A stretch of DNA of 64,000 nt from Myxococcales bacterium (GCA_013298625.1 JAAFIF010000047.1:1-64000); one strand, 5' to 3'. Counted from the first letter of the stretch, positions 25,156 through 34,890 are shown. Numbers and translations are program-made. The notes: generated from the letters alone by a model not told the origin.

Positions 25156-26799
25156 ATGAAGGCCCGAGAACTCTCGCTCGATGAGCTGCTCGAACGCTCT
25201 CCCCGCGGCCCGCTGCACATGCTCGGTCAGCGCGTCGTGCTCATGGACGCTGTCGCCCTCGGGCTGCTTCGCCAGGAGCTCATCGCCACGCTCGGTCTCA
25301 CCACCGCTCGCGCCGTGCTCACCCGCTTCGGCTACGCGCACGGCTACCGCGCGGCGCAAGCGCTCGAGCACGCGCTGCCTTGGGACGAGCCGCGCGAGTG
25401 GCGCATCGCCGGCGCGCAGATCCACCGGATCCAGGGCATGGTCATCCCGCAGGTTCCGGTCGGCGAACAGACGGACGCCTTCGCCGTCGCCGACTGGATC
25501 GAGTCGTACGAAGCCGAGCAGCATCGCTTGATCGTCGGCCCTTCGAGCGAGCCCGTCTGCTGGACCCTCTGCGGCTTCGTCAGCGGCTACACGAGCGCCG
25601 TGCACCAGCGCCCCGTGTACGCCGTCGAAGAGCGCTGCGCCGGCTGCGGCGACCCGCACTGCCGCATGATCGCCCGCTTCGCCGAGGACTGGGGGCCCGC
25701 GCGCGAGTCCATCGAAGCGCTCTACGGCCGCTGTCCCCTCGACGCGTCGCTCGCCACGGTGATGAGCGCCCTCGAGCGCGCAGACCGCGATCTCGTCGCC
25801 AAGAAGCGCGCCCTCGACGAAGCGCAGCGAACGCCCTTCGCGCACGGCTCGGTCGTCGTCGCCAGCGCCGCGATGCGCAGGGTGCTCGAGCTCGTCGAGC
25901 GCGTCGCCCGCACCGACACCACGGTCCTGGTCACCGGCGAGTCCGGCGTCGGAAAAGAGCGCGTCGCTCGATTACTGCACACACAATCGAGTCGGGCTGA
26001 TCACCCCTTCTTGGCCATCAACTGCGGCGCGCTCACCGAGACGCTCTTGGAGAGCGAGCTCTTCGGCCACAAGCGCGGGGCCTTCACGGGCGCCACCGCC
26101 GATCGCGCAGGGCTCTTCGAAGCCGCGCACCGCGGAACGCTCTTGCTCGACGAGGTCGGCGAGATGTCCCTCTCGCTGCAAGTGAAGCTCTTGCGCGTGC
26201 TGCAAGAGCGCGAGGTGCGCCGCGTCGGCGAGAACAAAGGCCGCGCCGTGGACGTTCGCTTGATCGCGGCCACGCACCGCGACCTGCGCGCGATGGTCGC
26301 CGCGGGGACATTTCGCGAGGATCTGTTCTATCGACTGCGCGTGATCGAGGTCAGCGTTCCGCCGTTGCGCGCGCGGCGCGACGACGTCCTTGCGATCGCC
26401 CGCGCCGTGCTCGCGAGGGCCGCCGCGCGCTTGGGCCGCCCCGTGACGGGCTTCACGCCCCGCGCCGCCGACGCGCTGGCCCGCTACGACTGGCCCGGCA
26501 ACGTGCGCGAGCTCGAGAACGCCATCGAGCGCGCCGTGGTCCTCACCGACGGACCGCGCGTCGGCGTCGATGACCTGCCCGAAGAAGTGCGCGACCCCGG
26601 CTCGTCGCCCGCGCGCATCGAAGGGCAGCCCTTCGTCGGGCAGACCCTCGAAGAGGCCGAGCGCGCCCTCATCCTCGCGACGCTCGCCGCCAACGACGGC
26701 CACCAGGCGAAGACCGCCGCGCAGCTCGGAATCGGCACCGCCACGCTCTACCGCAAGCTCAGGGCGTACGAGCATGTACACTCCAAGCCGCGACGATGA
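25156..26799 (+). CDS. XylR/DmpR-type sigma-54-dependent transcriptional activator
   Basis: 547 residues from the ATG at 25156; upstream in-frame starts would run through the palindrome. Domains: a XylR-N/activator region at about 15-125, a V4R ligand-binding module at about 130-205 with the Cys-rich ERCAGCGDPHCRM, a linker helix, and an AAA+ domain at about 234-465. The AAA+ part has Walker A GESGVGKE, the GAFTGA loop that contacts sigma-54, Walker B LLLDEVGEM, and the arginine-finger region. A Fis-type HTH_8 (KTAAQLGIGTATLYRKL) closes the protein. Known relatives bind small aromatic effectors directly. The ligand here is unknown, and the adjacent target is a YceI gene rather than a catabolic operon. 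Its stop overlaps the next gene. Confidence 0.93.
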   Translation: MKARELSLDELLERSPRGPLHMLGQRVVLMDAVALGLLRQELIATLGLTTARAVLTRFGYAHGYRAAQALEHALPWDEPREWRIAGAQIHRIQGMVIPQVPVGEQTDAFAVADWIESYEAEQHRLIVGPSSEPVCWTLCGFVSGYTSAVHQRPVYAVEERCAGCGDPHCRMIARFAEDWGPARESIEALYGRCPLDASLATVMSALERADRDLVAKKRALDEAQRTPFAHGSVVVASAAMRRVLELVERVARTDTTVLVTGESGVGKERVARLLHTQSSRADHPFLAINCGALTETLLESELFGHKRGAFTGATADRAGLFEAAHRGTLLLDEVGEMSLSLQVKLLRVLQEREVRRVGENKGRAVDVRLIAATHRDLRAMVAAGTFREDLFYRLRVIEVSVPPLRARRDDVLAIARAVLARAAARLGRPVTGFTPRAADALARYDWPGNVRELENAIERAVVLTDGPRVGVDDLPEEVRDPGSSPARIEGQPFVGQTLEEAERALILATLAANDGHQAKTAAQLGIGTATLYRKLRAYEHVHSKPRR

Positions 26800-27254
26800 C
26801 CTACCGCGACGAGCTCGAAGCCGCGATGCAGCGCGCGCAGCACAGCGAACAAGCGCTCGCTGAAGAGCGCGCGCGATCCCTGCAAAAAGACCAGCAGATT
26901 CAGTGGCTGCAGCAGCAGCTCGGCTACGCGCAGTCGCAGCTCGCGGTCTATCAGCCGAGCGCTCCGTTTGTCACCGCGGCCGTCGCGCCGTCGCGCGGCG
27001 TGCAGATCGCGCAGCGGGTGCTGTGGGGTCTTGTCTTGTTGACGGTGATCGCCGTGGGGCTCGCGGCGTCGCAGCGCGAGACGGACGGCGTCGCGATGGC
27101 GCGGCTCGCAGCGCCGGTCTGGGGCGCGGCCATCGCGGGGCAGCTCGCCGCCCGCGGGACCGTCGCGCGCTACGCGCTCAGCTGCGCGCTCGGGCTCTTC
27201 GCAGGGGGCGCGCTCATGGCGTTCTTCTTCGTCGCGATCTGGCCCGCCCTCTGA
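26796..27254 (+). CDS. Small membrane protein with N-terminal coiled coil
   Basis: 152 residues. The ATG overlaps the activator's stop codon (ATGA), so translation is probably coupled. Residues 1-50 form a charged/Gln-rich coiled coil (DELEAAMQRAQHSEQALAEE, QKDQQIQWLQQQLGYAQSQL). Three hydrophobic segments follow (VLWGLVLLTVIAVGLAA; LAAPVWGAAIAGQLAA; LSCALGLFAGGALMAFFFVAIW). No family recognised. Coupling to a one-component regulator suggests a linked role, but none is shown. Confidence 0.7.
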   Translation: MTYRDELEAAMQRAQHSEQALAEERARSLQKDQQIQWLQQQLGYAQSQLAVYQPSAPFVTAAVAPSRGVQIAQRVLWGLVLLTVIAVGLAASQRETDGVAMARLAAPVWGAAIAGQLAARGTVARYALSCALGLFAGGALMAFFFVAIWPAL

Positions 27255-27294
27255 GCGCTGTCATCTCTGGCACGCTCCGCGTACGCTGCGCGCA

Positions 27295-28227
27295 ATGACC
27301 ATGCGAAGGGTCGTCTTCGGCCTCGGCGGAAACCTCGGCGGCCGCTTCTCGATGCTGCGCGCGACGCACGACCTGTTCGCGTACGCGTTCGACGGGCACG
27401 TGCGCGACTCGCGGGTGCGCATCACCGCCCCGGTGGGGCCCGCGCAGCCGGATTTCGCCAACGCCGCGGTGCTGGTGCGCAGCGACGCTCCGCCCGAGGC
27501 GCTGCTCTCGCTGGCGATGCGCATCGAAGAGAAGCTCGGCCGCAAGCGCGCAGAGCGCTGGGGTCCGCGGACCATCGACGTCGATGTTCTCTGGGCCGAG
27601 GGCGAGTCGCACGAGAGCGAGAGCCTCGTGTTGCCGCACGCGCGGCTGAGGGAGCGCGCGTTTGCGCTGGCGCCGCTGCTCGACCTCGTCCCAGACGCGA
27701 CCGACCCGCGCGACGGCGCGCGGTACAGCGACGTGCTCGCGGCGCTCGAGCGCGGACCGGACGACGGCGGAGTCGAACTTTGTGAGGGATTCTCCACGGT
27801 CGAAGTGATGGACCACACCGCGGACGAGGGCTTCGAAGTGACGGCCATCGACCGCGCGGACCTGCTCGCGGCGGCGGCCGAGGCGCTCGGCAACGTGATC
27901 GTGCACCGCGCGAGCGTGAAGCCCTTGCGGGTGCTGCACGTCGAGGCGATCGCGCCTTCGGCCGAAGGGTTCTCGGACGACAGCGAGCGGATGTTCACGT
28001 GGCTCGGCGAGGTGCTCTACACGCTGGACGCCAAGCGCTTCTCTGCGCGCAGGGTGTGCGTGCTCGAGGACGGCGAGGCGGTCGTGCGGGGGATGATCCT
28101 CGGCGAGCCGCTGGATGAGTCCAAGCACGACGTGGGCACCGCGGTGAAGGCGATCACGTACCACGACATGCGCGTCGGGCCGACGCAGCGCGGGCCGTGG
28201 GAGGCGCGGGTCATCGTGGACGTGTAA
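27295..28227 (+). CDS. FolK (HPPK) - archease fusion protein
   Basis: 310 residues. The N-terminal 155 resemble 6-hydroxymethyl-7,8-dihydropterin pyrophosphokinase of folate synthesis: GLGGNLGGR, ANAAVLV, EEKLGRKRAERWGPRTIDVDVL and LPHARLRERAFALAPLLDL. Residues 165-310 resemble archease, the activator of RNA ligase RtcB: the metal-site opener VEVMDHTADEGFEV, FTWLGEVLYTLDAKRF, the signature GEPLDESKHDVGTAVKAITYHDMRV, and a terminal Asp in VIVDV. The frame is continuous with no internal stop. ATG at 27295 or 27301. Both halves keep their key residues, so a bifunctional protein is expected. No rtcB or other folate gene is in the window. Confidence 0.85.
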   Translation: MTMRRVVFGLGGNLGGRFSMLRATHDLFAYAFDGHVRDSRVRITAPVGPAQPDFANAAVLVRSDAPPEALLSLAMRIEEKLGRKRAERWGPRTIDVDVLWAEGESHESESLVLPHARLRERAFALAPLLDLVPDATDPRDGARYSDVLAALERGPDDGGVELCEGFSTVEVMDHTADEGFEVTAIDRADLLAAAAEALGNVIVHRASVKPLRVLHVEAIAPSAEGFSDDSERMFTWLGEVLYTLDAKRFSARRVCVLEDGEAVVRGMILGEPLDESKHDVGTAVKAITYHDMRVGPTQRGPWEARVIVDV

Positions 28228-28266
28228 CGGCGTGAGCGCTGGCGAGAATGCGCTACGCTATGGATC

Positions 28267-29385
<1,119 letters not shown>

Positions 29386-29392
29386 CCCACCA

Positions 29393-30955
29393 ATGTCCAT
29401 CGGTAAGAGCCGTGAACTGCCGAGCTACCTGTCCGACTGGCAGGTGAAGATCGAAGACCACGCGCGAAAGCTCGGGCTCGACATCTTTCCGCAAGTGTTC
29501 GAGGTCCTCTCTGGGGACGAGATGAACGAGGTGGCCGCGTTCGGTGGGTTTCCCACGCGGTACCCGCACTGGCGCTGGGGGATGGACTTCGAGCGCCTGA
29601 AGAAATCCAGCGATTGGGGCCTCTCGCGCATCTACGAGATGGTCATCAACAACAACCCCGCCGTCGCGTACCTGCTCGAAGGCAACGCCCTGGTCGATCA
29701 GAAGCTCGTGATCGCTCACGTGTGCGGGCACAACGATTTCTTCAAGAACAACTTCGCCTTCAAGATCACGGACCAAGACCGCCGACCGCCCTCGTCCGCA
29801 GAGGACCTCGTCGTGTCGCGCGCCGCGCACCTGCCCTCGCGCAAGTGGATCGACACGTTTGCCAACCACGCCACGCGCGTGCGTCGCCACATCGAGCGCC
29901 ACGGAATCGAAGCGGTCGAGAGCTTCATCGACGTGTGCATCTCGCTCGAGAACCTCATCGATCCCCCAGGGCGACTGCTCGAAGGCCGCCAGAAGCCGCT
30001 CGTCACCGACGAGGACCCGGCGCCCGTCGAGGTCACGCGGTTTCAGACCCGCGATTACATGCAGTCCTTCGTCAACCCGAAGGAGGCGCTCGACGCAGAG
30101 AAGAAGAAGCTCGAAGCCGAGCGGGACAAAGCGAAGAAGTTTCCAGAGGCGCCGCGCAGAGACGTGCTGGCGTTCTTGCTGGAGTTCGCGCCGCTCGAGC
30201 GCTGGGAGCGTGACATCCTCGAGATCGTCCGCGAAGAGGCCTACTACTTCTGGCCCCAAGCGCAGACCAAGATCATGAACGAGGGCTGGGCCTCGTACTG
30301 GCACTCGAAGATCATGACGGGCTACGCGGCCACGGGCGACGAGATCATCGACTACGCCGACCGCAACGCCTCGGTGCTCTCGACCGCCGGCGGAAAGCTC
30401 AACCCCTACAAGCTCGGCATCCAGCTCTTTCGCCACATCGAAGAGCGATGGAACCGCGGGCAGTTCGGCCGCGACTGGGAAGAGTGCAACGACCTCGAAG
30501 AGCGCAAGAACTGGGACCTCAAGCTCGACCTCGGCCGACGCAAGATCTTCGAAGCCCGCGCGCTCTACACGGACGTCACGCTCATCGACGAGTTTCTCAC
30601 GCCCGATTTCGTGATCGAGAACAAGCTCTACACGTTTGGCTGGAGCAACCGCAACGAGCGCTTCGAGATCGACTCGCGCGAGTTCAAGTCGGTCAAAGAG
30701 AAGCTGCTCACGCAGCTGACGAACTTCGGCAGCCCCTTCGTCGCCGTCGAGGACGCCAACTTCGAAAACCGCGGCGAACTCCTGCTCAAACACGAGCACC
30801 AGGGCGTCGACCTCGACCTCGAGAAGGCTCGACGCACGCTCGAGAACGTCACCCGCGTCTGGCGCCGCCCCTGCGCGATCGTCACCGCCGTCGAGACGCG
30901 CCCGATGATCCTGCGCTACGACGGCAAAGAGCACACGACGCGCCCGATGAAGTAG
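29393..30955 (+). CDS. SpoVR family protein
   Basis: 520 residues, ATG at 29393, 7 bp after the DUF444 stop, so an operon. Family marks run along the whole length: ARKLGLDIFPQVFEVLSGDEM near the start, YPHWRWGMDFERL, YLLEGNALVDQKLVIAHV, VCGHNDFFKNN, the middle EEAYYFWPQAQTKIMNEGWA and YWHSKIMTG (Trp/His-rich core), and NPYKLGIQLFRHIEERW. Length is normal. SpoVR was first seen in Bacillus spore-cortex formation and is widespread in non-sporulators together with YeaG and YeaH. In a myxobacterium a link to development is plausible but not shown. Confidence 0.96.
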   Translation: MSIGKSRELPSYLSDWQVKIEDHARKLGLDIFPQVFEVLSGDEMNEVAAFGGFPTRYPHWRWGMDFERLKKSSDWGLSRIYEMVINNNPAVAYLLEGNALVDQKLVIAHVCGHNDFFKNNFAFKITDQDRRPPSSAEDLVVSRAAHLPSRKWIDTFANHATRVRRHIERHGIEAVESFIDVCISLENLIDPPGRLLEGRQKPLVTDEDPAPVEVTRFQTRDYMQSFVNPKEALDAEKKKLEAERDKAKKFPEAPRRDVLAFLLEFAPLERWERDILEIVREEAYYFWPQAQTKIMNEGWASYWHSKIMTGYAATGDEIIDYADRNASVLSTAGGKLNPYKLGIQLFRHIEERWNRGQFGRDWEECNDLEERKNWDLKLDLGRRKIFEARALYTDVTLIDEFLTPDFVIENKLYTFGWSNRNERFEIDSREFKSVKEKLLTQLTNFGSPFVAVEDANFENRGELLLKHEHQGVDLDLEKARRTLENVTRVWRRPCAIVTAVETRPMILRYDGKEHTTRPMK

Positions 30956-31000
30956 CCGCCCTCCGCGCCGCGAACGCTGTACGATCGCTGTGCACCGCGC

Positions 31001-31906
31001 ATGCAGCCCGCAACCGTTCGCTTCTCTGACCAGCGTGTGGTCTTCGACCGCGTGACCCGCGCGCCCTTTCTGCTGCGCATCACGGGGCAGTTCGTCGGCT
31101 ACGGCGTGGACCCGCACGAGGTGCCCACCATGCAGCAGTGGCTCGCGCAGGCTGCGTTTCATGCGCTCGATCGCTTTCAGCAGCCGCTCGCGGACCTGCC
31201 CAAGCACCAGCAGTTCTGGTCCGCCGAGGTCACCAACCTCGTGAACCCAGTATTCAACCAGCACTTTCAGGCGCAGGGCACAGCGCAGATCCTCACGGTC
31301 GAAGTGCTCCCTGCCACGTCGCACGGATCGATCGCCCCGGGCGCCGCGCCCGCGCAGCAGCCGCCGAGCGGCGGCCCTGTGTCCTTCGCGCCGTCGAAGA
31401 TCACCGTCCCTGTTGCGCAGCCGTCGGTCGCCGCGCCGGTCGCCGCTGCGCCACCCGCGCCAGCAGCGCCCGCACCGCCGCCACCGCCGCCGCCGCCGCC
31501 GGTCGAAGAGCCGATCGCTTCGCAGATGGTCGACCTCGACCCGTGGGAGCTCGAGCTGCGACCCATCGTCGACCCGCCCACATCCGTCAGCGTCAAGCTC
31601 ACGGTGCTGGTCGCGTACAAGGGAACCGCCATCAGCGCCTCGAGGCTCGCGGCCGCGCAGAAGCTCGCCGCCGAGTGCGTCGCCGACGCGATCACCAAAG
31701 AGTGCGAGCAGGGCCGCAGCGTGCTCGACCTGGTGCTCTTCGCGAGCATGCTCTCGACCGCGGCCAACGAGGGCTTCGAGCGATCGGTGACCGAGCGCGC
31801 CCGCGCCCGCGGGGCGATCGCCGTGCGCGACATCCGCCTCGCGCAAGAGGACGCCGAGCGGCTTCGGGACCTGTACGGGCAGATCGCGGCGGCGCGCGGA
31901 GGATGA
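31001..31906 (+). CDS. Unknown protein with Pro-rich linker
   Basis: 301 residues. N-terminal domain (1-100, VRFSDQRVVFDRVTR, FLLRITGQFVGYGVDP, FNQHFQAQGTAQILTVEVL) of mixed alpha/beta character recalling membrane-proximal SPFH-type proteins, but not clearly one. An Ala/Pro linker (105-165) contains nine consecutive prolines. A C-terminal domain (170-301) has SVKLTVLVAYKGTAIS, a helical LAAAQKLAAECVADAI and a terminal coiled stretch. No signal peptide or transmembrane helix. It starts 45 bp after SpoVR and is coupled to the next gene by an ATGA overlap. Confidence 0.6.
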   Translation: MQPATVRFSDQRVVFDRVTRAPFLLRITGQFVGYGVDPHEVPTMQQWLAQAAFHALDRFQQPLADLPKHQQFWSAEVTNLVNPVFNQHFQAQGTAQILTVEVLPATSHGSIAPGAAPAQQPPSGGPVSFAPSKITVPVAQPSVAAPVAAAPPAPAAPAPPPPPPPPPVEEPIASQMVDLDPWELELRPIVDPPTSVSVKLTVLVAYKGTAISASRLAAAQKLAAECVADAITKECEQGRSVLDLVLFASMLSTAANEGFERSVTERARARGAIAVRDIRLAQEDAERLRDLYGQIAAARGG

Positions 31907-32706
31907 GCAATCGCTGCGTTTTTGCAGCTCAGTTGATTGTGTGTGCGTTGCTCTCTGCGGCGCACTCCCGCTGTCGGTCCGCAGTCGACAGCGACCCGAC
32001 GCGCGGGACGACCGTGGCGCGCGAGGGCTCTTCGGGGCAGAGCGCAGACAGGGCGATGATGGACGACCCCGAGGCGCTCGCGGTGGCCGCGCGGCACCCG
32101 AGGCTCGCGGGGCGCACGTTGATCGCGCTGGCCGAGGCGCGCGTCGGGACGCGCAGCGCGCTGATCGTGTGGCCGCTGTTCGACGCCAGCTCGTCGCGCC
32201 CGGTCAGCGACGACCCCGTCGGGGTCACGCTCGAGCTCGGATCGGACGGGACCCTCACCGCGCTCTCCGCCGGGTGGAACCCCCGTGATCGCACCGGCCG
32301 CGCGCTCTCTCTGCAGCTCGGGACCGAGCAGTTCGAGCGCGTCGATCGCTCGGAAGGCGCTCCGATCGAGGCGCTTCCGTCGAGGATCTCGGCGGCGTTC
32401 GACGGCTTTCGCGCGGCGTGCGCGGCCGGTGATCGCGCCGCGGCGACGCGCGCTGCGCGGGCGATGGCCTCGCTGTTCGCGTGGGACGTGCTCGCGTACG
32501 AAGACGTCGTGACCGAGATGCTCTGGGCCGCCTCGACCGGCGACTATCAGCTCGCCCACGGCGCGACCACGATGCTCGACGACGGCCGCCGCGCCCGCGT
32601 CACCGCGGTCATCACGTACCGAGGCACCGCGCACACGATCACCGTGATCGCCACGCCCCGCCCTGCGGCGCCCGATCGCTGGGTGATCACCAGCGCCGCG
32701 GATTGA
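31903..32706 (+). CDS. Secreted protein of unknown function
   Basis: 267 residues. The ATG at 31903 has a strong GGAGG and overlaps the previous stop (ATGA). Residues 1-24 form a signal-like helix (CVFAAQLIVCALLSAAHSRC) with a Cys near its end, so lipidation is possible though the lipobox is poor. The mature part has beta-rich segments such as TLIALAEARVGTRSALIVWP, VGVTLELGSDGTLTAL and ARVTAVITYRGTAHTITVIA. No family recognised. It is the last gene of the DUF444-SpoVR unit by spacing. Confidence 0.55.
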   Translation: MSNRCVFAAQLIVCALLSAAHSRCRSAVDSDPTRGTTVAREGSSGQSADRAMMDDPEALAVAARHPRLAGRTLIALAEARVGTRSALIVWPLFDASSSRPVSDDPVGVTLELGSDGTLTALSAGWNPRDRTGRALSLQLGTEQFERVDRSEGAPIEALPSRISAAFDGFRAACAAGDRAAATRAARAMASLFAWDVLAYEDVVTEMLWAASTGDYQLAHGATTMLDDGRRARVTAVITYRGTAHTITVIATPRPAAPDRWVITSAAD

Positions 32707-32795
32707 GCGCGCACCCCTTGCACAACTTCCGCAACGGGCGCAGCGACACTTTGTCGCATCCCCTGCGCGCGCCCCGTGGCCTACGTCTCTGCGCC

Positions 32796-33137
32796 ATGAA
32801 GTCACAGCGACTCGGCCGCGCCGCGCTCGTCCTCGCCTCGCTCTCGCTCGCGGCGAGCGCGTGCGTGAAGAGCAACACGTCGACGGCCTCGACCGCGCCG
32901 ACGCCGCAAGGCTCTCGGTACTCGACGCGCGGGACGATCCGCTCGTTCGGCGCCGCGCGCGCATACGCGAACATCGCGCACGAGGACATCCCCAACTACA
33001 TGCGCGCGATGACCATGGCCTTCGAGTTTCGCGACGCGACGCAGTCCGCGGGGCTCTCGGTGGGCGACCGCGTGCGATTCACGTTCGAAGAGACGCCGGA
33101 CGGGCGCTTCGTGCTCGTGCTGATCGCCCGCGAGTAG
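32796..33137 (+). CDS. Lipoprotein with CusF-like copper-binding domain
   Basis: 113 residues. Signal peptide with lipobox LAASAC, Ser/Thr linker, then a domain of about 75 residues: YSTRGTIRSF, then IAHEDIPNYMRAMTMAFEF, GLSVGDRVRFTFEE and FVLVLIARE. The H-x3-P...M-x2-MTM-x-F pattern and GDxVxFxxE ending match the CusF/SCO1-associated copper-binding beta-barrel, where His and two Met bind Cu(I). A periplasmic copper-carrier role is expected. No copper efflux gene lies nearby, although a NosL protein is encoded 17 kb away. An in-frame upstream extension was rejected because it buries the signal peptide. Confidence 0.75.
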   Translation: MKSQRLGRAALVLASLSLAASACVKSNTSTASTAPTPQGSRYSTRGTIRSFGAARAYANIAHEDIPNYMRAMTMAFEFRDATQSAGLSVGDRVRFTFEETPDGRFVLVLIARE

Positions 33138-33140
33138 CGC

Positions 33141-34019
33141 TCACGCGCGCACGGCCGCGATCACGGCGTCGGGCCGCTCTTCGGCGACGAAGTGCCCCGC
33201 GTCCTCGACGCGCACCACCGTCGCCCCCGCAAACGAGTCGACCCATCTTTTCAAGTGACGCTCGCTGAGCGCGGGGTCCTTCGTGCCCCAGAGCACCGTC
33301 AGCGGCTTGCGCGCGAGCTCGTCTCGGCGCGCCCACAGCGCGGCGTAGTGCGGGTCTGCGCCCAAGAGAGCGCGGGCGAGCTGGTAGGGGCCCTCGCGAT
33401 CGGCGCGGCGCGCGAAGGGGCGGAGGTACTGCGCGTGCAGCGCGCGGGTGAGGCGCTTCTTCACGGCGAAGGTCGAGGGCAGAAGCACGCGCGGCGAGAA
33501 GTTGAGCCAGCGGTACAAAAAGCGCCCGATGGGGCTGCGGATCACGCGGTCGAGCTTGCGCACCTCGGGGTCCTCGCCGTTGGGCCACATCCACGTGTTG
33601 ATCGCGATGACCTTCGCGATCCGCTCGGGGCAGTCGAGCGCCAGTGGAATCCCGATCGGCCCGCCGAAGTCGTGGACCACCAGCGTGACCTCGCGCAGGT
33701 CCAGCGCTTCGACGAGGGCGCGCAGGCGTCGCGCGTGGTCCTCGGGCGCGAGCGGCGCGTCTCGGGGCTTGTCCGAGAGGCCGAAGCCCAGGTGATCGAC
33801 GGCGACGCAGCGATGGTCGGCGCGAAGGGCGGCGATGACCGCGCGCCACTCGAAGGACCAGCTCGGGGTTCCGTGCACGAAGAGGACGGTCGGCCCAGAG
33901 CCTTCGTCGACGAACGAGAGCGCGCCGTCCGCGGTCTCGAAGCGCTTCACAGCGAAGGGGTATTGCGCAGCGTCGACCCACGCGGGCACGGACGACGTCG
34001 TAGCGAGTGCGTTGTTCAT
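33141..34019 (-). CDS. Alpha/beta hydrolase with Asp nucleophile (haloalkane dehalogenase-like)
   Basis: 292 residues, ATG at 34019. Visible: FVHGTPSWSFEWR oxyanion loop, DHLGFGLSDKP, the nucleophile elbow VVHDFGGPIG with Asp near residue 114, NTWMWPNGEDPE at the start of the cap domain, an acid Asp in WGTKDPAL, and the base His in DAGHFVAEE. An Asp nucleophile and cap order fit the dehalogenase/epoxide-hydrolase branch. The residue after the Asp is Phe rather than the halide-binding Trp usual in haloalkane dehalogenases, so true dehalogenase activity is doubtful. It is divergent from a LuxR-type regulator across a 60-bp gap. Confidence 0.85.
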   Translation of the reverse strand: MNNALATTSSVPAWVDAAQYPFAVKRFETADGALSFVDEGSGPTVLFVHGTPSWSFEWRAVIAALRADHRCVAVDHLGFGLSDKPRDAPLAPEDHARRLRALVEALDLREVTLVVHDFGGPIGIPLALDCPERIAKVIAINTWMWPNGEDPEVRKLDRVIRSPIGRFLYRWLNFSPRVLLPSTFAVKKRLTRALHAQYLRPFARRADREGPYQLARALLGADPHYAALWARRDELARKPLTVLWGTKDPALSERHLKRWVDSFAGATVVRVEDAGHFVAEERPDAVIAAVRA

Positions 34020-34079
34020 GCGCTCGACGATGCGATCGCGCAGACCTCCGCGGAGTAGTACGTTTGTACCTACTGAGCG

Positions 34080-34847
34080 ATGAGCGCCGACCGCGCCACG
34101 ACGTTGAACGACGCCCGCGAACGGCTCGACGCCCTCGCGCTCGAAGCCCCTTCGCTGCGCGCGTACCGTGAGGGCGCGCTCGCGGTGCTCGCCACGAAGA
34201 TCGCCTTCGACGCCGCGATCTTTCACGCGCTCTCGCCGCGCGTGCCGCTCGAGACTGGCGCCTTCGTGGGCTTGGACATGAAGACCCTCACCGCGAGCCG
34301 CGCGCGGTGGGACGACCTCGCCGTCGAGCTCGGAGCGCTGAGAGACCTCGCCAACCGCGACGGTGTCGCGACCGATCGCGCTGTGTTCGCGCCGGGGACC
34401 CGAGCGCGCGCGCGCTTCGAGCGCACCTTCGTCCGCACCTTCGGGACGCCGTCGGTGTGCATCGCGCACCTCGTGCTGCGGGGCTCGGTGCGCGCGGCGA
34501 TCGTGCTGCTCTCGCGTCGAAGGGGAGGCTTCTCGCGCGAGAGCGTCGCGGTGTTGAAGGGGCTCTTGCCTGCGATTTCAGTGGCAGACGCGCTGCACGA
34601 GCGGCTCGACGGCGCGCGCATCGCCGCCGCGGCCGTGCGGCTCACCTGCGAAGACGAGCGGCTCACCGAGCGTCAGCGGGCGATCGTCGAGCACGTCGCC
34701 ATGGGCCAGCGCAACGAGGACATCGCCCGCGCCATGGGCTTGTCGGCGAACACCGTGCGCAACCACCTCGCGCGGATCTTCGCGCGCATCGGCGCCAGCA
34801 ATCGCGCAGAGCTCGTGCGGCTCGCGGTGTTCACGGGCTCGCGGTGA
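34080..34847 (+). CDS. LuxR-family transcriptional regulator
   Basis: 255 residues, ATG at 34080. Residues about 20-180 form an alpha/beta sensor region of GAF-like size (DAAIFHALSPRVPLETGAFV; VCIAHLVLRGSVRAAIVLL). Residues about 195-250 are a LuxR HTH: LTERQRAIVEHVAMGQRNEDIA, the recognition helix SANTVRNHLARIFARIG and ASNRAELVRLAV. There is no phospho-receiver domain. It is divergent from the Asp-nucleophile hydrolase over 60 bp, so it may control that gene and itself. Ligand unknown. Confidence 0.88.
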   Translation: MSADRATTLNDARERLDALALEAPSLRAYREGALAVLATKIAFDAAIFHALSPRVPLETGAFVGLDMKTLTASRARWDDLAVELGALRDLANRDGVATDRAVFAPGTRARARFERTFVRTFGTPSVCIAHLVLRGSVRAAIVLLSRRRGGFSRESVAVLKGLLPAISVADALHERLDGARIAAAAVRLTCEDERLTERQRAIVEHVAMGQRNEDIARAMGLSANTVRNHLARIFARIGASNRAELVRLAVFTGSR

Positions 34848-34890
34848 GGCTTCACTCCTCGCCTCGGCATCGCTGCCTCCGAGGGCGCGC

